Source of the DNA: Salinibacterium sp. PAMC 21357 | GTDB lineage: Bacteria > Actinomycetota > Actinomycetes > Actinomycetales > Microbacteriaceae | Direction of reading: 5' to 3' | DNA: 64,000 nucleotides | Assembly: GCF_000247645.1 (NCBI RefSeq) | Contig: NZ_AHWA01000004.1 | Coordinates: 310,001-374,000 of the forward strand | Shown here: one piece after another, positions 35,476-43,569 of the stretch | Position numbering within the stretch: position 1 is the stretch's first letter | Layout: every line of letters begins with the position of its first letter | Position numbers and translations under genes: made by a program | Notes under the pieces: model-generated | What the model was told of the DNA's origin: nothing | The model's input: only the letters and a program-made list of their open reading frames with translations | Database searches by the model: none

Positions 35476-35910
35476 CTAACTCCAGAGCGTGAGAATGATG
35501 CTTGCCACCACGCTGCAGATAACGAAGTACGGAGCGTTTACGAGGCCGTACAGCAACGGACGCGGGATGTTGGGGTTGATCGCGATGTTAAAGGTGTGAG
35601 CAATGAGGTAGCCCACTCCAACGATGAGGCCGAAGGCGATTCCATCGGCAAGGGACTCGACCGCGAGCGCCCGCAGCAGAACGGCGCTCGTGACAACAAC
35701 GGCGAGGTTCGCGATGAGCGGGCCAACGATGAACAACGGTGGCATCGCTGCCGCTTTGCCGCCTGCGGGCGACGTGCTGCTCGGGTCTCCCAGAGCCGCG
35801 GCGTACGGCTTAGCCACAATGACCGCGAACCACAGACCTCCAAGAACGGTGAACACGATCGTGGACGCGATAACCGCGAGCCAGTTGATTTCAGTGAGTA
35901 CAGCAAACAT
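35476..35910 (-). CDS. DUF1761 family membrane protein
   Basis: The product has 144 residues with four predicted helices: about 8-30 (INWLAVIASTIVFTVLGGLWF), 57-80, 85-107 (ESLADGIAFGLIVGVGYLIA) and 120-142. The W-F-x-V-I-V-A-K-P motif after helix 1 is the family signature. The function is unknown. A (GAGT)5 repeat lies 11 bp before the start, next to the AGGAG ribosome site. A shortened relative is encoded at 38316. Confidence 0.85.
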   Translation of the reverse strand: MFAVLTEINWLAVIASTIVFTVLGGLWFAVIVAKPYAAALGDPSSTSPAGGKAAAMPPLFIVGPLIANLAVVVTSAVLLRALAVESLADGIAFGLIVGVGYLIAHTFNIAINPNIPRPLLYGLVNAPYFVICSVVASIILTLWS

Positions 35911-35920
35911 GATGCTCCTA

Positions 35921-35940
35921 GAGTGAGTGAGTGAGTGAGT
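35921..35940. repeat. tetranucleotide repeat (GAGT)5
   Basis: Five perfect tandem GAGT units lie directly upstream of the AGGAG ribosome-binding site of the DUF1761 gene. Such repeats can change length by slippage and alter transcription or translation start efficiency. Five units is short, so variability is uncertain. Confidence 0.8.
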
Positions 35941-36068
35941 GAAAAGAAACAGGTTCCTGCTTCTTGATAGACTCTAGAAGCAGCCGCCGACAACCCGATG
36001 CGGTCGTCGGCACCATCTCCGCTCTCCTCTCGCGCTCACTTCATTTCCCTCGAAAGAAGGCTCCACTC

Positions 36069-36668
36069 GTGGCCAGTTTCGCCGACAAACCCATCCTCAA
36101 CGTCACCATCGCCGAGTGGACGGACTACCTCGAGAACGAGCCGTCGCTCGAGGGAGTGCGCCTGAAACTCCGCAAGAAACTATCGAAGGCCCCCGGCATC
36201 ACCTGGAGCGAAGCACTCGACGTCGCTCTGTGTTTCGGGTGGATCGACGGCCAGATGGCACGCCTCGACGACGACTACACGCTGCAAGCGTTCACCCCGC
36301 GACGCAAGAACAGTCCCTGGTCTCAAGTAAATCGCGACCATGTTGCCCGGCTCATCGAGGAGGGCCAGATGCGGCCACGCGGCCTCACCGAAGTCGAGCG
36401 CGCCAAGGCAGACGGTCGTTGGGATGCTGCCTACAGCCAGAAGAACATGACGACTCCCCCAGACTTGCAGGCTGCCCTCGACGCAAACCCGGCCTCGTCG
36501 GAGTTCCACGCTAGCCTCACCCGGAGTGAGCGCTTCCAGATCTATGCGCGCCTTACCGGCATCAAGACGCCAGCCGTGCGCGCAGCCCGCATCCGAGATG
36601 TCGTGGAGAAAGGGGCGAACGGCGAACATCACTACGCGCAGCCTGCGCCCGCGCCGAAGCGGCCCTAA
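36069..36668 (+). CDS. YdeI/OmpD-associated family protein
   Basis: The product has 199 residues from GTG 36069 with AAGG upstream. The core is WSEALDVALCFGWIDGQMAR, followed by FTPRRKNSPWSQVNRDHVAR and a C-terminal LTRSERFQIYARLTGIKTPA. The family is widespread with no settled function; some members are linked to antimicrobial peptide resistance. A longer frame begins at 35964, but its first 35 residues are not family-like. It is convergent with the sigma factor gene. Confidence 0.85.
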   Translation: MASFADKPILNVTIAEWTDYLENEPSLEGVRLKLRKKLSKAPGITWSEALDVALCFGWIDGQMARLDDDYTLQAFTPRRKNSPWSQVNRDHVARLIEEGQMRPRGLTEVERAKADGRWDAAYSQKNMTTPPDLQAALDANPASSEFHASLTRSERFQIYARLTGIKTPAVRAARIRDVVEKGANGEHHYAQPAPAPKRP

Positions 36669-36696
36669 CTGCGGGGCGAGCGGGACTCCGGCGGAA

Positions 36697-37956
36697 TTAC
36701 TTAGGCAGCTGCGCGATACGGCGATCGAGATGCTGCTGCTCGGCGGCATTCGTAGCCAGTTCGCGCGCTCGGGCGAAGGCTTTGGCCGCGGCATCCGCAT
36801 CGCCGGCACGCAACAATAGCTCGGCACGAGTAGCCCAATACAGGTGATAGTTCTCAAGGCCGGTGATCTCGGCGAGCAAGCGCAGCCCCGCATCGGGGCC
36901 GTCGGCCATTGACACCGCGACGGCACGATTGAGTGCCACTACCGGCGATCCACCCGTCATGGCCAGCAGCACAGCGTAGGCGGATGCGATTGCCGGCCAG
37001 TCGGTGTCGGCGGCAGTGCGGGCGGTGGCATGGTGGCGCGCAATCACCGCTTGGGTCTGGAATGGCCCTGGCTGCAGTTGCGCCAAGGCACTACGCAGCA
37101 GCCGGTTGGCTTGCTCGATGAGTTCGCCATCCCAGCGGGTGCGATCCTGCTGCTCAAGGAGAATCAATTCGTCGCCGTGAAAACGAGTGTCGTGGCGGGC
37201 GCGAGCGTAGAGCTCCAGCGCCAATAGGCCTTCGACTTCGGGATTACCTGGGAGCAGTTCGCGCGCGGTGATCGTGAGACGAATCGCTTCTTCCACGAGG
37301 TCGATGCGGGCGCCTGCCGCACTCCCCCGGGAGAGATAGCCCTCGTTGAAAATGAGATACACAACGGTGAGCAGAGCATCGACTCTCGACGTGACGTCTT
37401 CGGGGATGCTGAGCGGGATGCCCGCGTCACGAATCTTGCGCTTCGCCCGCACGATCCGCTGCGCGAGGGTCTGTTCGGGCAGCAAAAATGCGGCGGCGAT
37501 CTCGACTGTGGTGAGGCCGCCGACAAGCCGGAGGGTCAATGCCACTTGAGTGTCTCGGCTCAGTGCCGGGTGACAACAGAGCAGCAGCAACCGCAGGTGT
37601 TCGTCGCCCGAATAGTGAGCATCGTCAATCATGTCGGGCACCTCCTCGTCGTTGCCGCCGGGGCCGTCGTCACCATTGTTGTGCTCGGCGGCCGACAGAA
37701 GATCAGGGGCTGAGCGTGCGAGACGACGCGCGGCCGCAGCGTCTCGCCGCACGCGGTCGACCGCGCGATTGCGCGCCACCGTGTAGAGCCACGCGGCGGG
37801 GTTGTCAGGCACTACGGCCCAGTTCAGAGCCTCGACAAGCGCATCCTGCACCGCATCATCGGCAACCTCGAGGCCGAAGCGGTGCGTGAGAAGAGCGAGC
37901 ACATGCCCACTCTCCTCACGCGCCAGGCGAGTGACCGCCTCTGAGTCGTCGAGCAC
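36697..37956 (-). CDS. ECF42-type RNA polymerase sigma factor
   Basis: The product has 419 residues from GTG 37956. Residues about 1-165 hold sigma-2 (VADDAVQDALVEALNWAV, AAWLYTVARNRAVDRVRRDA) and sigma-4 (VGGLTTVEIAAAFLLPEQTL). The remaining roughly 240 residues are the helical, TPR-like extension (DUF6596) typical of ECF42 (IFNEGYLSRGSAAGARIDLV, PVVALNRAVAVSMADGPDAG). ECF42 factors lack a classical anti-sigma and occur beside YCII (DGPF) genes, as here 1 bp upstream. The extension is thought to control activity. The frame upstream of 37956 overlaps the YCII gene and is not used. Confidence 0.92.
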   Translation of the reverse strand: MLDDSEAVTRLAREESGHVLALLTHRFGLEVADDAVQDALVEALNWAVVPDNPAAWLYTVARNRAVDRVRRDAAAARRLARSAPDLLSAAEHNNGDDGPGGNDEEVPDMIDDAHYSGDEHLRLLLLCCHPALSRDTQVALTLRLVGGLTTVEIAAAFLLPEQTLAQRIVRAKRKIRDAGIPLSIPEDVTSRVDALLTVVYLIFNEGYLSRGSAAGARIDLVEEAIRLTITARELLPGNPEVEGLLALELYARARHDTRFHGDELILLEQQDRTRWDGELIEQANRLLRSALAQLQPGPFQTQAVIARHHATARTAADTDWPAIASAYAVLLAMTGGSPVVALNRAVAVSMADGPDAGLRLLAEITGLENYHLYWATRAELLLRAGDADAAAKAFARARELATNAAEQQHLDRRIAQLPK

Positions 37957-37957
37957 G

Positions 37958-38305
37958 CTACGAGGGCACCACCGGGCGAACCTCGAGCGAGCCGGCCGGA
38001 ATCGGAACAGCCGCGGCGAGCGCGAGCGCCTCATCCAGATCTTTGGCTTCCACAATGTAGAAGCCGCCGAGGTGCTCTTTAGTTTCCGCGAAGGGGCCAT
38101 CAACGATGGTGTCACCGGCGCCATAGGCCCGACGAATCGTGGTCGCCGTCTCAACGCCCTGCAGCTGGTCTGCCGCCACATAGTGGCCGCCATCAACCAA
38201 CTTCTGGTTGTAGGCCATCCAAGGCGCCATCATCTCGTCGAATCCGGGCTCTCCCGGGTTTGGGCCGTCCATGGGTTCAGAGTGAATCAGGATCATGTAC
38301 TGCAT
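37958..38305 (-). CDS. YCII-related (DGPF) protein
   Basis: The product has 115 residues from ATG 38305, preceded by TAGGGAG. It starts MQYMILIHSEPMD, and the family motif DGPFAETKEHLGGFYIVEAK is intact. YCII domains form small ferredoxin-like dimers of unknown reaction. The stop is 1 bp before the ECF42 start, the standard gene pair, so it is a target or partner of that sigma factor. Confidence 0.92.
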   Translation of the reverse strand: MQYMILIHSEPMDGPNPGEPGFDEMMAPWMAYNQKLVDGGHYVAADQLQGVETATTIRRAYGAGDTIVDGPFAETKEHLGGFYIVEAKDLDEALALAAAVPIPAGSLEVRPVVPS

Positions 38306-38315
38306 GTTTTTCTCC

Positions 38316-38567
38316 CTAACCGATTTGTGAAATGTGGCCGAAGAGGCCAATAACAACGGACATGACGATGAGAACTGCGAGCTGATGACCCATATCGATC
38401 ACAAACAGCGTCGGGGACTTCTTCTCAAAAAGATACTCGACAGCGTTTCGCGACGCGGTAAAACCGAGCCACCCAATGGATGACACAGCCAACGTGACCG
38501 CCAGAAACGAGCCGCCAAACTGGTCGTGGGCGATCGCTGCTGCAAGCGCCAGCACATTCAGCGTCAT
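38316..38567 (-). CDS. N-terminally truncated DUF1761 membrane protein
   Basis: The product has 83 residues from ATG 38567 with AAAGGACATG upstream. It matches only the second half of DUF1761: GWLGFTASRNAVEYLFEKKS, then LFVIDMGHQLAVLIVMSVVI. The first two helices and the signature after helix 1 are absent, and no family-like sequence was found upstream in other frames. It may be a remnant, or a short functional form. It ends 11 bp before the YCII gene and is probably in the same transcript. Confidence 0.55.
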   Translation of the reverse strand: MTLNVLALAAAIAHDQFGGSFLAVTLAVSSIGWLGFTASRNAVEYLFEKKSPTLFVIDMGHQLAVLIVMSVVIGLFGHISQIG

Positions 38568-38870
38568 CATGTCCTTTCGGGGCCGGAATCTCCTGCCCTT
38601 CACTGACATGACGCAGCGCACGTGCCGGATCGACATGTGCGCTGCAAAAAACTTTCTGCACCCTTCGGGGCCTCCGCGACCCCCGTGCATCCGACCATCC
38701 GAAACCCTCTAGCTCGCAACTATCCGGGCACAAAAACGGGGACCCGCGCTAGGCGCGGATGGGTGTAAAAGATTGTTAGCGTTTCCTTGAGATGCTTTCG
38801 CGCGTAAACGAGGAACGATTCTTCGTGATCTCTTTGGAGACAGTCTCTTCAGACAGGAGAAGGGCAAACG

Positions 38871-39161
38871 ATGGCTGAACGACCGCGCAAAAAACCTCGT
38901 TCGCGCGCTACTGCCGCGTCTGTCCTAGTAGCGATCTGCGGCTCATTCGTGAGTTGGCTCGTCGGTGCCATCGTCGTCAGACTCGGGCTTAATTGGGCAG
39001 ATACTTTCGAGTACTCCCCCGCATCAGAGTGGCGTTACCTCGGGGTTGCTATCCTCGCTTTGACTATCGCGACCTCCGGCTCCATCGGAGGCGCACGCTT
39101 TAGCCGGCGCTTCAGGCGAGAGCGGCTGATCTCGCCGCATCTCACCCCCGCAGACCAATAA
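38871..39161 (+). CDS. small two-helix membrane protein
   Basis: The product has 96 residues. A strongly basic start (ERPRKKPRSR) precedes two helices, about 16-38 (ASVLVAICGSFVSWLVGAIV) and about 57-76 (YLGVAILALTIATSGSIGGA). A basic RRFRRER follows. The ATG follows GGAGAAGGGCAAACG. No family is recognised. A terminator hairpin follows about 110 bp downstream. Confidence 0.6.
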   Translation: MAERPRKKPRSRATAASVLVAICGSFVSWLVGAIVVRLGLNWADTFEYSPASEWRYLGVAILALTIATSGSIGGARFSRRFRRERLISPHLTPADQ

Positions 39162-39268
39162 GGATTCGCCCCAGAATACCCATTGCGGCGAACGGTTCTG
39201 AACTGAGTGCAGCCGTCCAAAGTCCCGAATGACACACACAGTTCTGCGGAGGAACCTCATGTAACGAG

Positions 39269-39302
39269 ATAGGGCCCCGATCCGTATGGATCGAGGCCCT
39301 AT
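39269..39302. terminator. bidirectional terminator
   Basis: ATAGGGCC and GGCCCTAT pair around a CGATCC-GTAT-GGATCG inner stem, followed by TTCGTG on the plus strand and preceded by AT-rich bases on the minus strand. It lies between convergent genes. Confidence 0.75.
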
Positions 39303-39320
39303 TTCGTGTCTAAACGATAT

Positions 39321-40241
39321 CTATGGAACCGGTGTCGCCTCCGGAGTCGGGGTTGAACTCTCGATGAAGTTGTCACCGGCTGCTTGGGTGACAAAAGCCT
39401 GGAAGGCGGTGAGGTCTTCCACTGATCCCTCATATTTGAGTCCGTTGACCAGAATGGTGGGGGTACCGAGGACCTGGGCGATTTCGGAGTTCGGAATCGG
39501 CCCCGAGAGAGCGAGTGCCGTGGAGTTCTTTACCCACGACTTGAACGTCTCGTCCTGGATGCACTCGGTGATTGTTGGCACATTTTCGACCCCAGCGGTG
39601 TCGAGCAGTGCAACGAGTTCATCATTGCTCAATCCGCCCGTGTTTTCTTCAGGTTGGACCTCGGCCGACAACAGCAAGTTGTGGTATTTGTAAAAATCGT
39701 TAGGCGAAGAATCAGCGACGCAAGCCACAGCGTTCACCGCACGGGACGAATAGCGCTGACCCTGCGAGTAGCGATCAAGAATGGAGATCGGGTGAATCTC
39801 AAGCGTTGCTGCGCCGTTGTCAACGAGGCTCTCGATGTAATCGGAGTTCGTCTGCTCAAATGCGCCACAAATCGGGCACAGGTAGTCGACATACATCTGG
39901 ATGTCGAGAACACCAGAATCTTCATCCGGAACGCTCGCGATGGGGTCAGCATCTGATGCCAGAGCATCGGTAGGCGTCGCAATGAAGCCCTGCTTCAACT
40001 GGATGCCGTTGCTGGCGAAGTTTTGCGGTCCGGGGCCCGCCGGCTGGTTCGAGTTGACCAGAACAAGAGCAATAACAGCAACGATTGCAACGAGCGCGAG
40101 GCCAACGCTGCCCTGAAGAATCACCTTGGTGCGGCGGTCTTTCTTCTTTTGCTCATCGCGCTGAACACGGGCCTTTTCACGTGCCGCTTCGCGTCGCTCG
40201 TTCTTGCTGAGTCGGCTGTCGCCGGAATTGCCGTTGCTCAA
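39321..40241 (-). CDS. membrane-anchored DsbA-like thiol oxidoreductase
   Basis: From TTG 40241 the product has 306 residues; GTG 40280 is an alternative. A charged N-terminus (KNERREAAREKARVQRDEQK) precedes one helix at about 38-60 (GSVGLALVAIVAVIALVLVN). An extracytoplasmic thioredoxin-fold domain follows with active site CPIC (YVDYLCPICGAFEQ) and cis-Pro loop GTPTILVNG. This is the actinobacterial DsbA/BdbD-type form that makes disulfides in exported proteins. A VKOR/DsbB partner is not in the window. The Ser/Thr/Pro-rich tail (SSTPTPEATPVP) is unusual. Confidence 0.82.
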   Translation of the reverse strand: MSNGNSGDSRLSKNERREAAREKARVQRDEQKKKDRRTKVILQGSVGLALVAIVAVIALVLVNSNQPAGPGPQNFASNGIQLKQGFIATPTDALASDADPIASVPDEDSGVLDIQMYVDYLCPICGAFEQTNSDYIESLVDNGAATLEIHPISILDRYSQGQRYSSRAVNAVACVADSSPNDFYKYHNLLLSAEVQPEENTGGLSNDELVALLDTAGVENVPTITECIQDETFKSWVKNSTALALSGPIPNSEIAQVLGTPTILVNGLKYEGSVEDLTAFQAFVTQAAGDNFIESSTPTPEATPVP

Positions 40242-40421
40242 TCGAACCTCATCTGCCGTATAAATCACTGTGTTGGGCACCAGTAAACGCGGCGCACTCG
40301 TCGAATTCTAGGAGAAATCTCTGGGAAATGCCCAACCACCGTGTGAAACGAGTCCGGCAGCGGACTGAACCACTCGGTCATGTGGCCCCCAAAAAGGTGC
40401 AATAATGACCCAACGCGGTTT

Positions 40422-40465
40422 CGATCGCTGTCCATCACTCGGATCGTCCGGCACGTACCTGCCGG
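40422..40465 (+). promoter_or_regulatory. hairpin leader upstream of the sugar-ATPase gene
   Basis: Two stems in series precede the ribosome site: CGATC/GATCG (40422-40446) and CCGGCA-CGTACC-TGCCGG (40448-40465), the latter 3 bp before AAGGAG. An msiK RNA leader motif is known upstream of actinobacterial msiK genes; I cannot confirm a match to it from memory, so this is only a candidate. Confidence 0.4.
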
Positions 40466-40486
40466 TGAAGGAGAAATACAAGAACA

Positions 40487-41587
40487 ATGGCGTCTGTAAC
40501 TTTTGACAATGCAACCCGCCTCTACCCCGGATCAACGATCCCGGCTGTAGACAAGCTGAATCTTCACGTAGAAGACGGCGAATTCCTCGTACTGGTCGGC
40601 CCCTCGGGTTGCGGCAAGTCAACTAGCCTTCGCATGCTTGCTGGCCTCGAAGAGGTCAACGATGGCAGCATCCTCATCGGAGATCGCGACGTCACTGACG
40701 TTCCTCCGAAGGACCGCGACATCGCCATGGTCTTCCAGAACTACGCCCTCTACCCGCACATGACTGTTGCCGAGAACATGGGCTTCGCGCTCAAGATCGC
40801 CGGCATCAACAAGGAAGAGCGCGCAGCTCGCGTACTTGAAGCAGCAAAGCTTCTCGACCTCGAGCCTTACCTCAGCCGCAAGCCCAAGGCCCTCTCGGGC
40901 GGTCAGCGTCAGCGCGTTGCCATGGGTCGCGCTATCGTTCGCCAGCCTCAGGTGTTCCTCATGGATGAGCCGCTCTCGAACTTGGACGCCAAGTTGCGCG
41001 TTCAGACTCGTACGCAGATCGCTAGCCTTCAGCGTCGCCTCGGAGTCACCACGGTGTACGTGACTCACGACCAGACCGAAGCGCTCACCATGGGTGACCG
41101 CATCGCAGTTCTCAAGGATGGCCTCCTCCAGCAGGTTGGTACTCCTCGCGACCTGTACGAAGCACCGCAGAACATTTTCGTCGCTGGCTTCATTGGCAGC
41201 CCCGCGATGAACCTGTTCAGCGTCGACATCGTCGACGGTGGCCTTCAGTTCGGCGACACTGTTGTACACGTTGACAGCGAGACCCTTGGCGAGACTGACG
41301 CGAAAACCGTCACTATCGGTGTTCGCCCCGAGGACGTGATCATCTCGACGACTGGTAACGGACTTCGGGTTGAGGTCGACCTCGTCGAAGAGCTCGGCGC
41401 TGACGGGTACCTCTTCGGTCACGCCGAGATCAAGGGCGAACGTGTCGATATCGTCGTTCGCGTCGATGGCCGCTCACACCCGAACGCTGGCGACGAGGTC
41501 TTCTTGACCCCTGAGCCTCACCACGTTCACGTCTTCGACACCGTCACTGGCCTGCGCCTGACCAAGAAGCCTGTCGTCGCGAGCTAG
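40487..41587 (+). CDS. msiK: sugar ABC transporter ATPase (UgpC/MsiK type)
   Basis: The product has 366 residues. Walker A is VGPSGCGKSTSLRMLAGLE, the Q-loop VFQNYALYPHMTV, the signature LSGGQRQRVAMGRAI, Walker B VFLMDEPLSNLDAK and the H-loop YVTHDQTEAL. The C-terminal OB-type regulatory domain begins at about 240 (FIGSPAMNLFSVDIV). In Streptomyces, MsiK energises many carbohydrate importers. This gene stands alone, and neither sugar importer operon in the window (30442-33727, 50791-53919) has an ATPase, so it may serve both. The gene symbol is by analogy. Confidence 0.92.
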   Translation: MASVTFDNATRLYPGSTIPAVDKLNLHVEDGEFLVLVGPSGCGKSTSLRMLAGLEEVNDGSILIGDRDVTDVPPKDRDIAMVFQNYALYPHMTVAENMGFALKIAGINKEERAARVLEAAKLLDLEPYLSRKPKALSGGQRQRVAMGRAIVRQPQVFLMDEPLSNLDAKLRVQTRTQIASLQRRLGVTTVYVTHDQTEALTMGDRIAVLKDGLLQQVGTPRDLYEAPQNIFVAGFIGSPAMNLFSVDIVDGGLQFGDTVVHVDSETLGETDAKTVTIGVRPEDVIISTTGNGLRVEVDLVEELGADGYLFGHAEIKGERVDIVVRVDGRSHPNAGDEVFLTPEPHHVHVFDTVTGLRLTKKPVVAS

Positions 41588-41669
41588 TTCCCGCTTTACA
41601 ATCGAGCCCGTCAACGTCGAACAATGTTCGGATGCGTTGGCGGGCTCGTTTCAGCTTAAGGAAACGTGA

Positions 41670-42932
41670 ATGTCTGGTTCTGTCAACATCACTTCGGCCA
41701 CCGCCGACCCCGCCCTACTAGATCTTCCGTGGGAGTTGCCACTCGAGCTGTGGCCCGACGACGCGATCGCCACCTTGCCCAAGGGAATCTCCCGGCACCT
41801 GGTGAGGTTTGCGAACCTCAGCGGCTACATCGTTGCTATCAAAGAGACCTCGAGTGAGCTAGCCAAGCGCGAGTATGACATGTTGCGCACTCTGCAAAAG
41901 CTTGACGTTCCGTGTGTTGACCCGCTCGCCATCATCACTAACCGCACCGCTGCCGACGGCGAAGAGCTCAAGTCAGTACTCGTTACTCGGCATTTGCGCT
42001 TCTCGCTGCCCTACCGGGCTGTCTACTCGCAGAGCTTGCGCCCCGAAACCGCTCGCCGTCTCGTTGATGCTCTCGCTGTATTGCTCGTGCGATTGCACAT
42101 TGTCGGCTTCTTTTGGGGCGATGTCTCGCTCTCCAACACTCTCTTCCGCCGGGATGCCGGAGCTTTCGCCGCCTACTTGGTGGATGCTGAAACAGGTCAG
42201 CTCTATGATCGACTGTCTAACGGGCAGCGAGAGAACGATCTCGAAATCGGGCGCGTAAACATCGCTGGTGAGCTCTTCGATCTTCAGGCCGGCGGTCGTC
42301 TCTCAGAGGACATCGACCCGATCGAGATCAGCAACGGAATCCTTGCTCAATACCGAACACTATGGCAGGAACTCACCGGTTCCGAACGCTTCGACCACTC
42401 CGAGCGCTGGCGCATCAACCAGCGCGTTGAACGACTCAACGCGCTCGGATTCGACATTGAAGAACTCGCGATCAAAACCGAAGATTCGGGAACTCGGGTT
42501 CGCATCCAGCCCAAGGTAGTGGATGCCGGACACCACTCACGTCGCCTGCTGCGCCTCACCGGTCTTGACGCTCAAGAGAATCAGGCTCGTCGCCTTCTGA
42601 ACGACATGGATTCATACCGTGCAGCCTTCGGCAAGCAAGACATGGACGAAGAAATGCTTGCCCATGAGTGGGCCGCGCGCGTCTTTGAGCCCGTGATCCG
42701 TGCGATTCCGAAGGAGTTGCGCGGAAAACTTGAGCCAGCCGAAATCTTCCACCAGCTGCTCGACCACCGACGCCAGCTTGCTCAAGACTCGGGCCATGAC
42801 ATCCCGCTCGCTGAAGCAGTCGGCAGTTACGTCGAGAACGTTTTGAGGTTCCGTCGTGACGAAGCCACCATGATCAACCCACCGACGGCGCTTTCACGGC
42901 GCCCATCACGATTCCTGATGGTGGTGTCGTGA
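41670..42932 (+). CDS. DUF4032 protein with kinase-like fold
   Basis: The product has 420 residues. The N-terminal half looks like a lipopolysaccharide-kinase/RIO-type domain: the Lys of YIVAIKETSSELAKREYDML, the catalytic loop FFWGDVSLSNTLFR (HGD-like with Asp and Asn) and the metal Asp in YLVDAETGQLYD. The C-terminal half is DUF4032 (about 250-400), with HHSRRLLRLTGLDAQENQAR and LLDHRRQLAQDSGHDIPLAE. The phosphorylated target is unknown. TAAGGAAACGTGA precedes the ATG. It lies 82 bp after the ATPase gene, an adjacency also seen in relatives (from general knowledge). Confidence 0.82.
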   Translation: MSGSVNITSATADPALLDLPWELPLELWPDDAIATLPKGISRHLVRFANLSGYIVAIKETSSELAKREYDMLRTLQKLDVPCVDPLAIITNRTAADGEELKSVLVTRHLRFSLPYRAVYSQSLRPETARRLVDALAVLLVRLHIVGFFWGDVSLSNTLFRRDAGAFAAYLVDAETGQLYDRLSNGQRENDLEIGRVNIAGELFDLQAGGRLSEDIDPIEISNGILAQYRTLWQELTGSERFDHSERWRINQRVERLNALGFDIEELAIKTEDSGTRVRIQPKVVDAGHHSRRLLRLTGLDAQENQARRLLNDMDSYRAAFGKQDMDEEMLAHEWAARVFEPVIRAIPKELRGKLEPAEIFHQLLDHRRQLAQDSGHDIPLAEAVGSYVENVLRFRRDEATMINPPTALSRRPSRFLMVVS

Positions 42933-42988
42933 GCCACGATGATGACGATGACGATAGCAACGACTGGCGCCTGAACGTTTAGCTCACG

Positions 42989-43471
42989 CTAAGAGAGCAG
43001 CTGTTCGAGCCCGCGACCGGTCACGTGCTCGAACACGAGGTTCGTTTCGGTATGCGAAACGGCAGGGTGGCTCGCCAAATAGGTGAGCATGAAATCACGC
43101 AACTCGGCCGCACTATGAGCCGCGACGTGCAAGAGGTAGTCGTCTCCGCCCCCGGTGTGAAAGAACGCCAGCACGCCGGGCCAATACGGTGCAGCACTGC
43201 GAAAGGCATCAACATCTTCTCGCACATGCTTCACGAGTTTGATGGAGATGAGCGCCTGCACGCTCATGCCGAGTTTCGCGACATCGATGTCGGCATGGAA
43301 CCCGCGTAGATAGCCTTCGTCGTGCAACCGTCGTAGCCGCTGCGAAACTGTCGACTCTGCCACGCCCGCCGCCGCTGCCAGCGCCGAGCCCGACATGCGC
43401 GCGTTCGTGGCCAGGCTCGCGAGGATCGCTCGATCGATCGAGTCAATCGGCACGGTTCTTGGTTCAGTCAC
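42989..43471 (-). CDS. Lrp/AsnC-family transcriptional regulator
   Basis: The product has 160 residues with GTG start after AGGAGGCCACC. The helix-turn-helix is in DRAILASLATNARMSGSALA and GVAESTVSQRLRRLHDEGYL. The ligand-binding RAM domain follows (VQALISIKLVKHVREDVDAF to HPAVSHTETNLVFEHV). It is divergent from the PLP lyase gene at 43570. A 7-bp inverted repeat between them is a likely operator, so it probably controls that lyase in response to an amino acid, perhaps methionine. Confidence 0.9.
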   Translation of the reverse strand: MTEPRTVPIDSIDRAILASLATNARMSGSALAAAAGVAESTVSQRLRRLHDEGYLRGFHADIDVAKLGMSVQALISIKLVKHVREDVDAFRSAAPYWPGVLAFFHTGGGDDYLLHVAAHSAAELRDFMLTYLASHPAVSHTETNLVFEHVTGRGLEQLLS

Positions 43472-43496
43472 GGTGGCCTCCTGGCCGCAGTTTATG

Positions 43497-43515
43497 CGAA
43501 ATGCGTCACATTTCG
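43497..43515. promoter_or_regulatory. putative Lrp/AsnC operator
   Basis: CGAAATG and CATTTCG form a perfect 7-bp inverted repeat with a 5-base spacer, midway between the divergent lrp-type and lyase starts. Size and position fit an AsnC/Lrp dimer site. Confidence 0.6.
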
Positions 43516-43569
43516 TGAAGATTCTGCATCAGAGTTGATTTGTCGCGAAGTTTCTGCTGATATCAGAGG

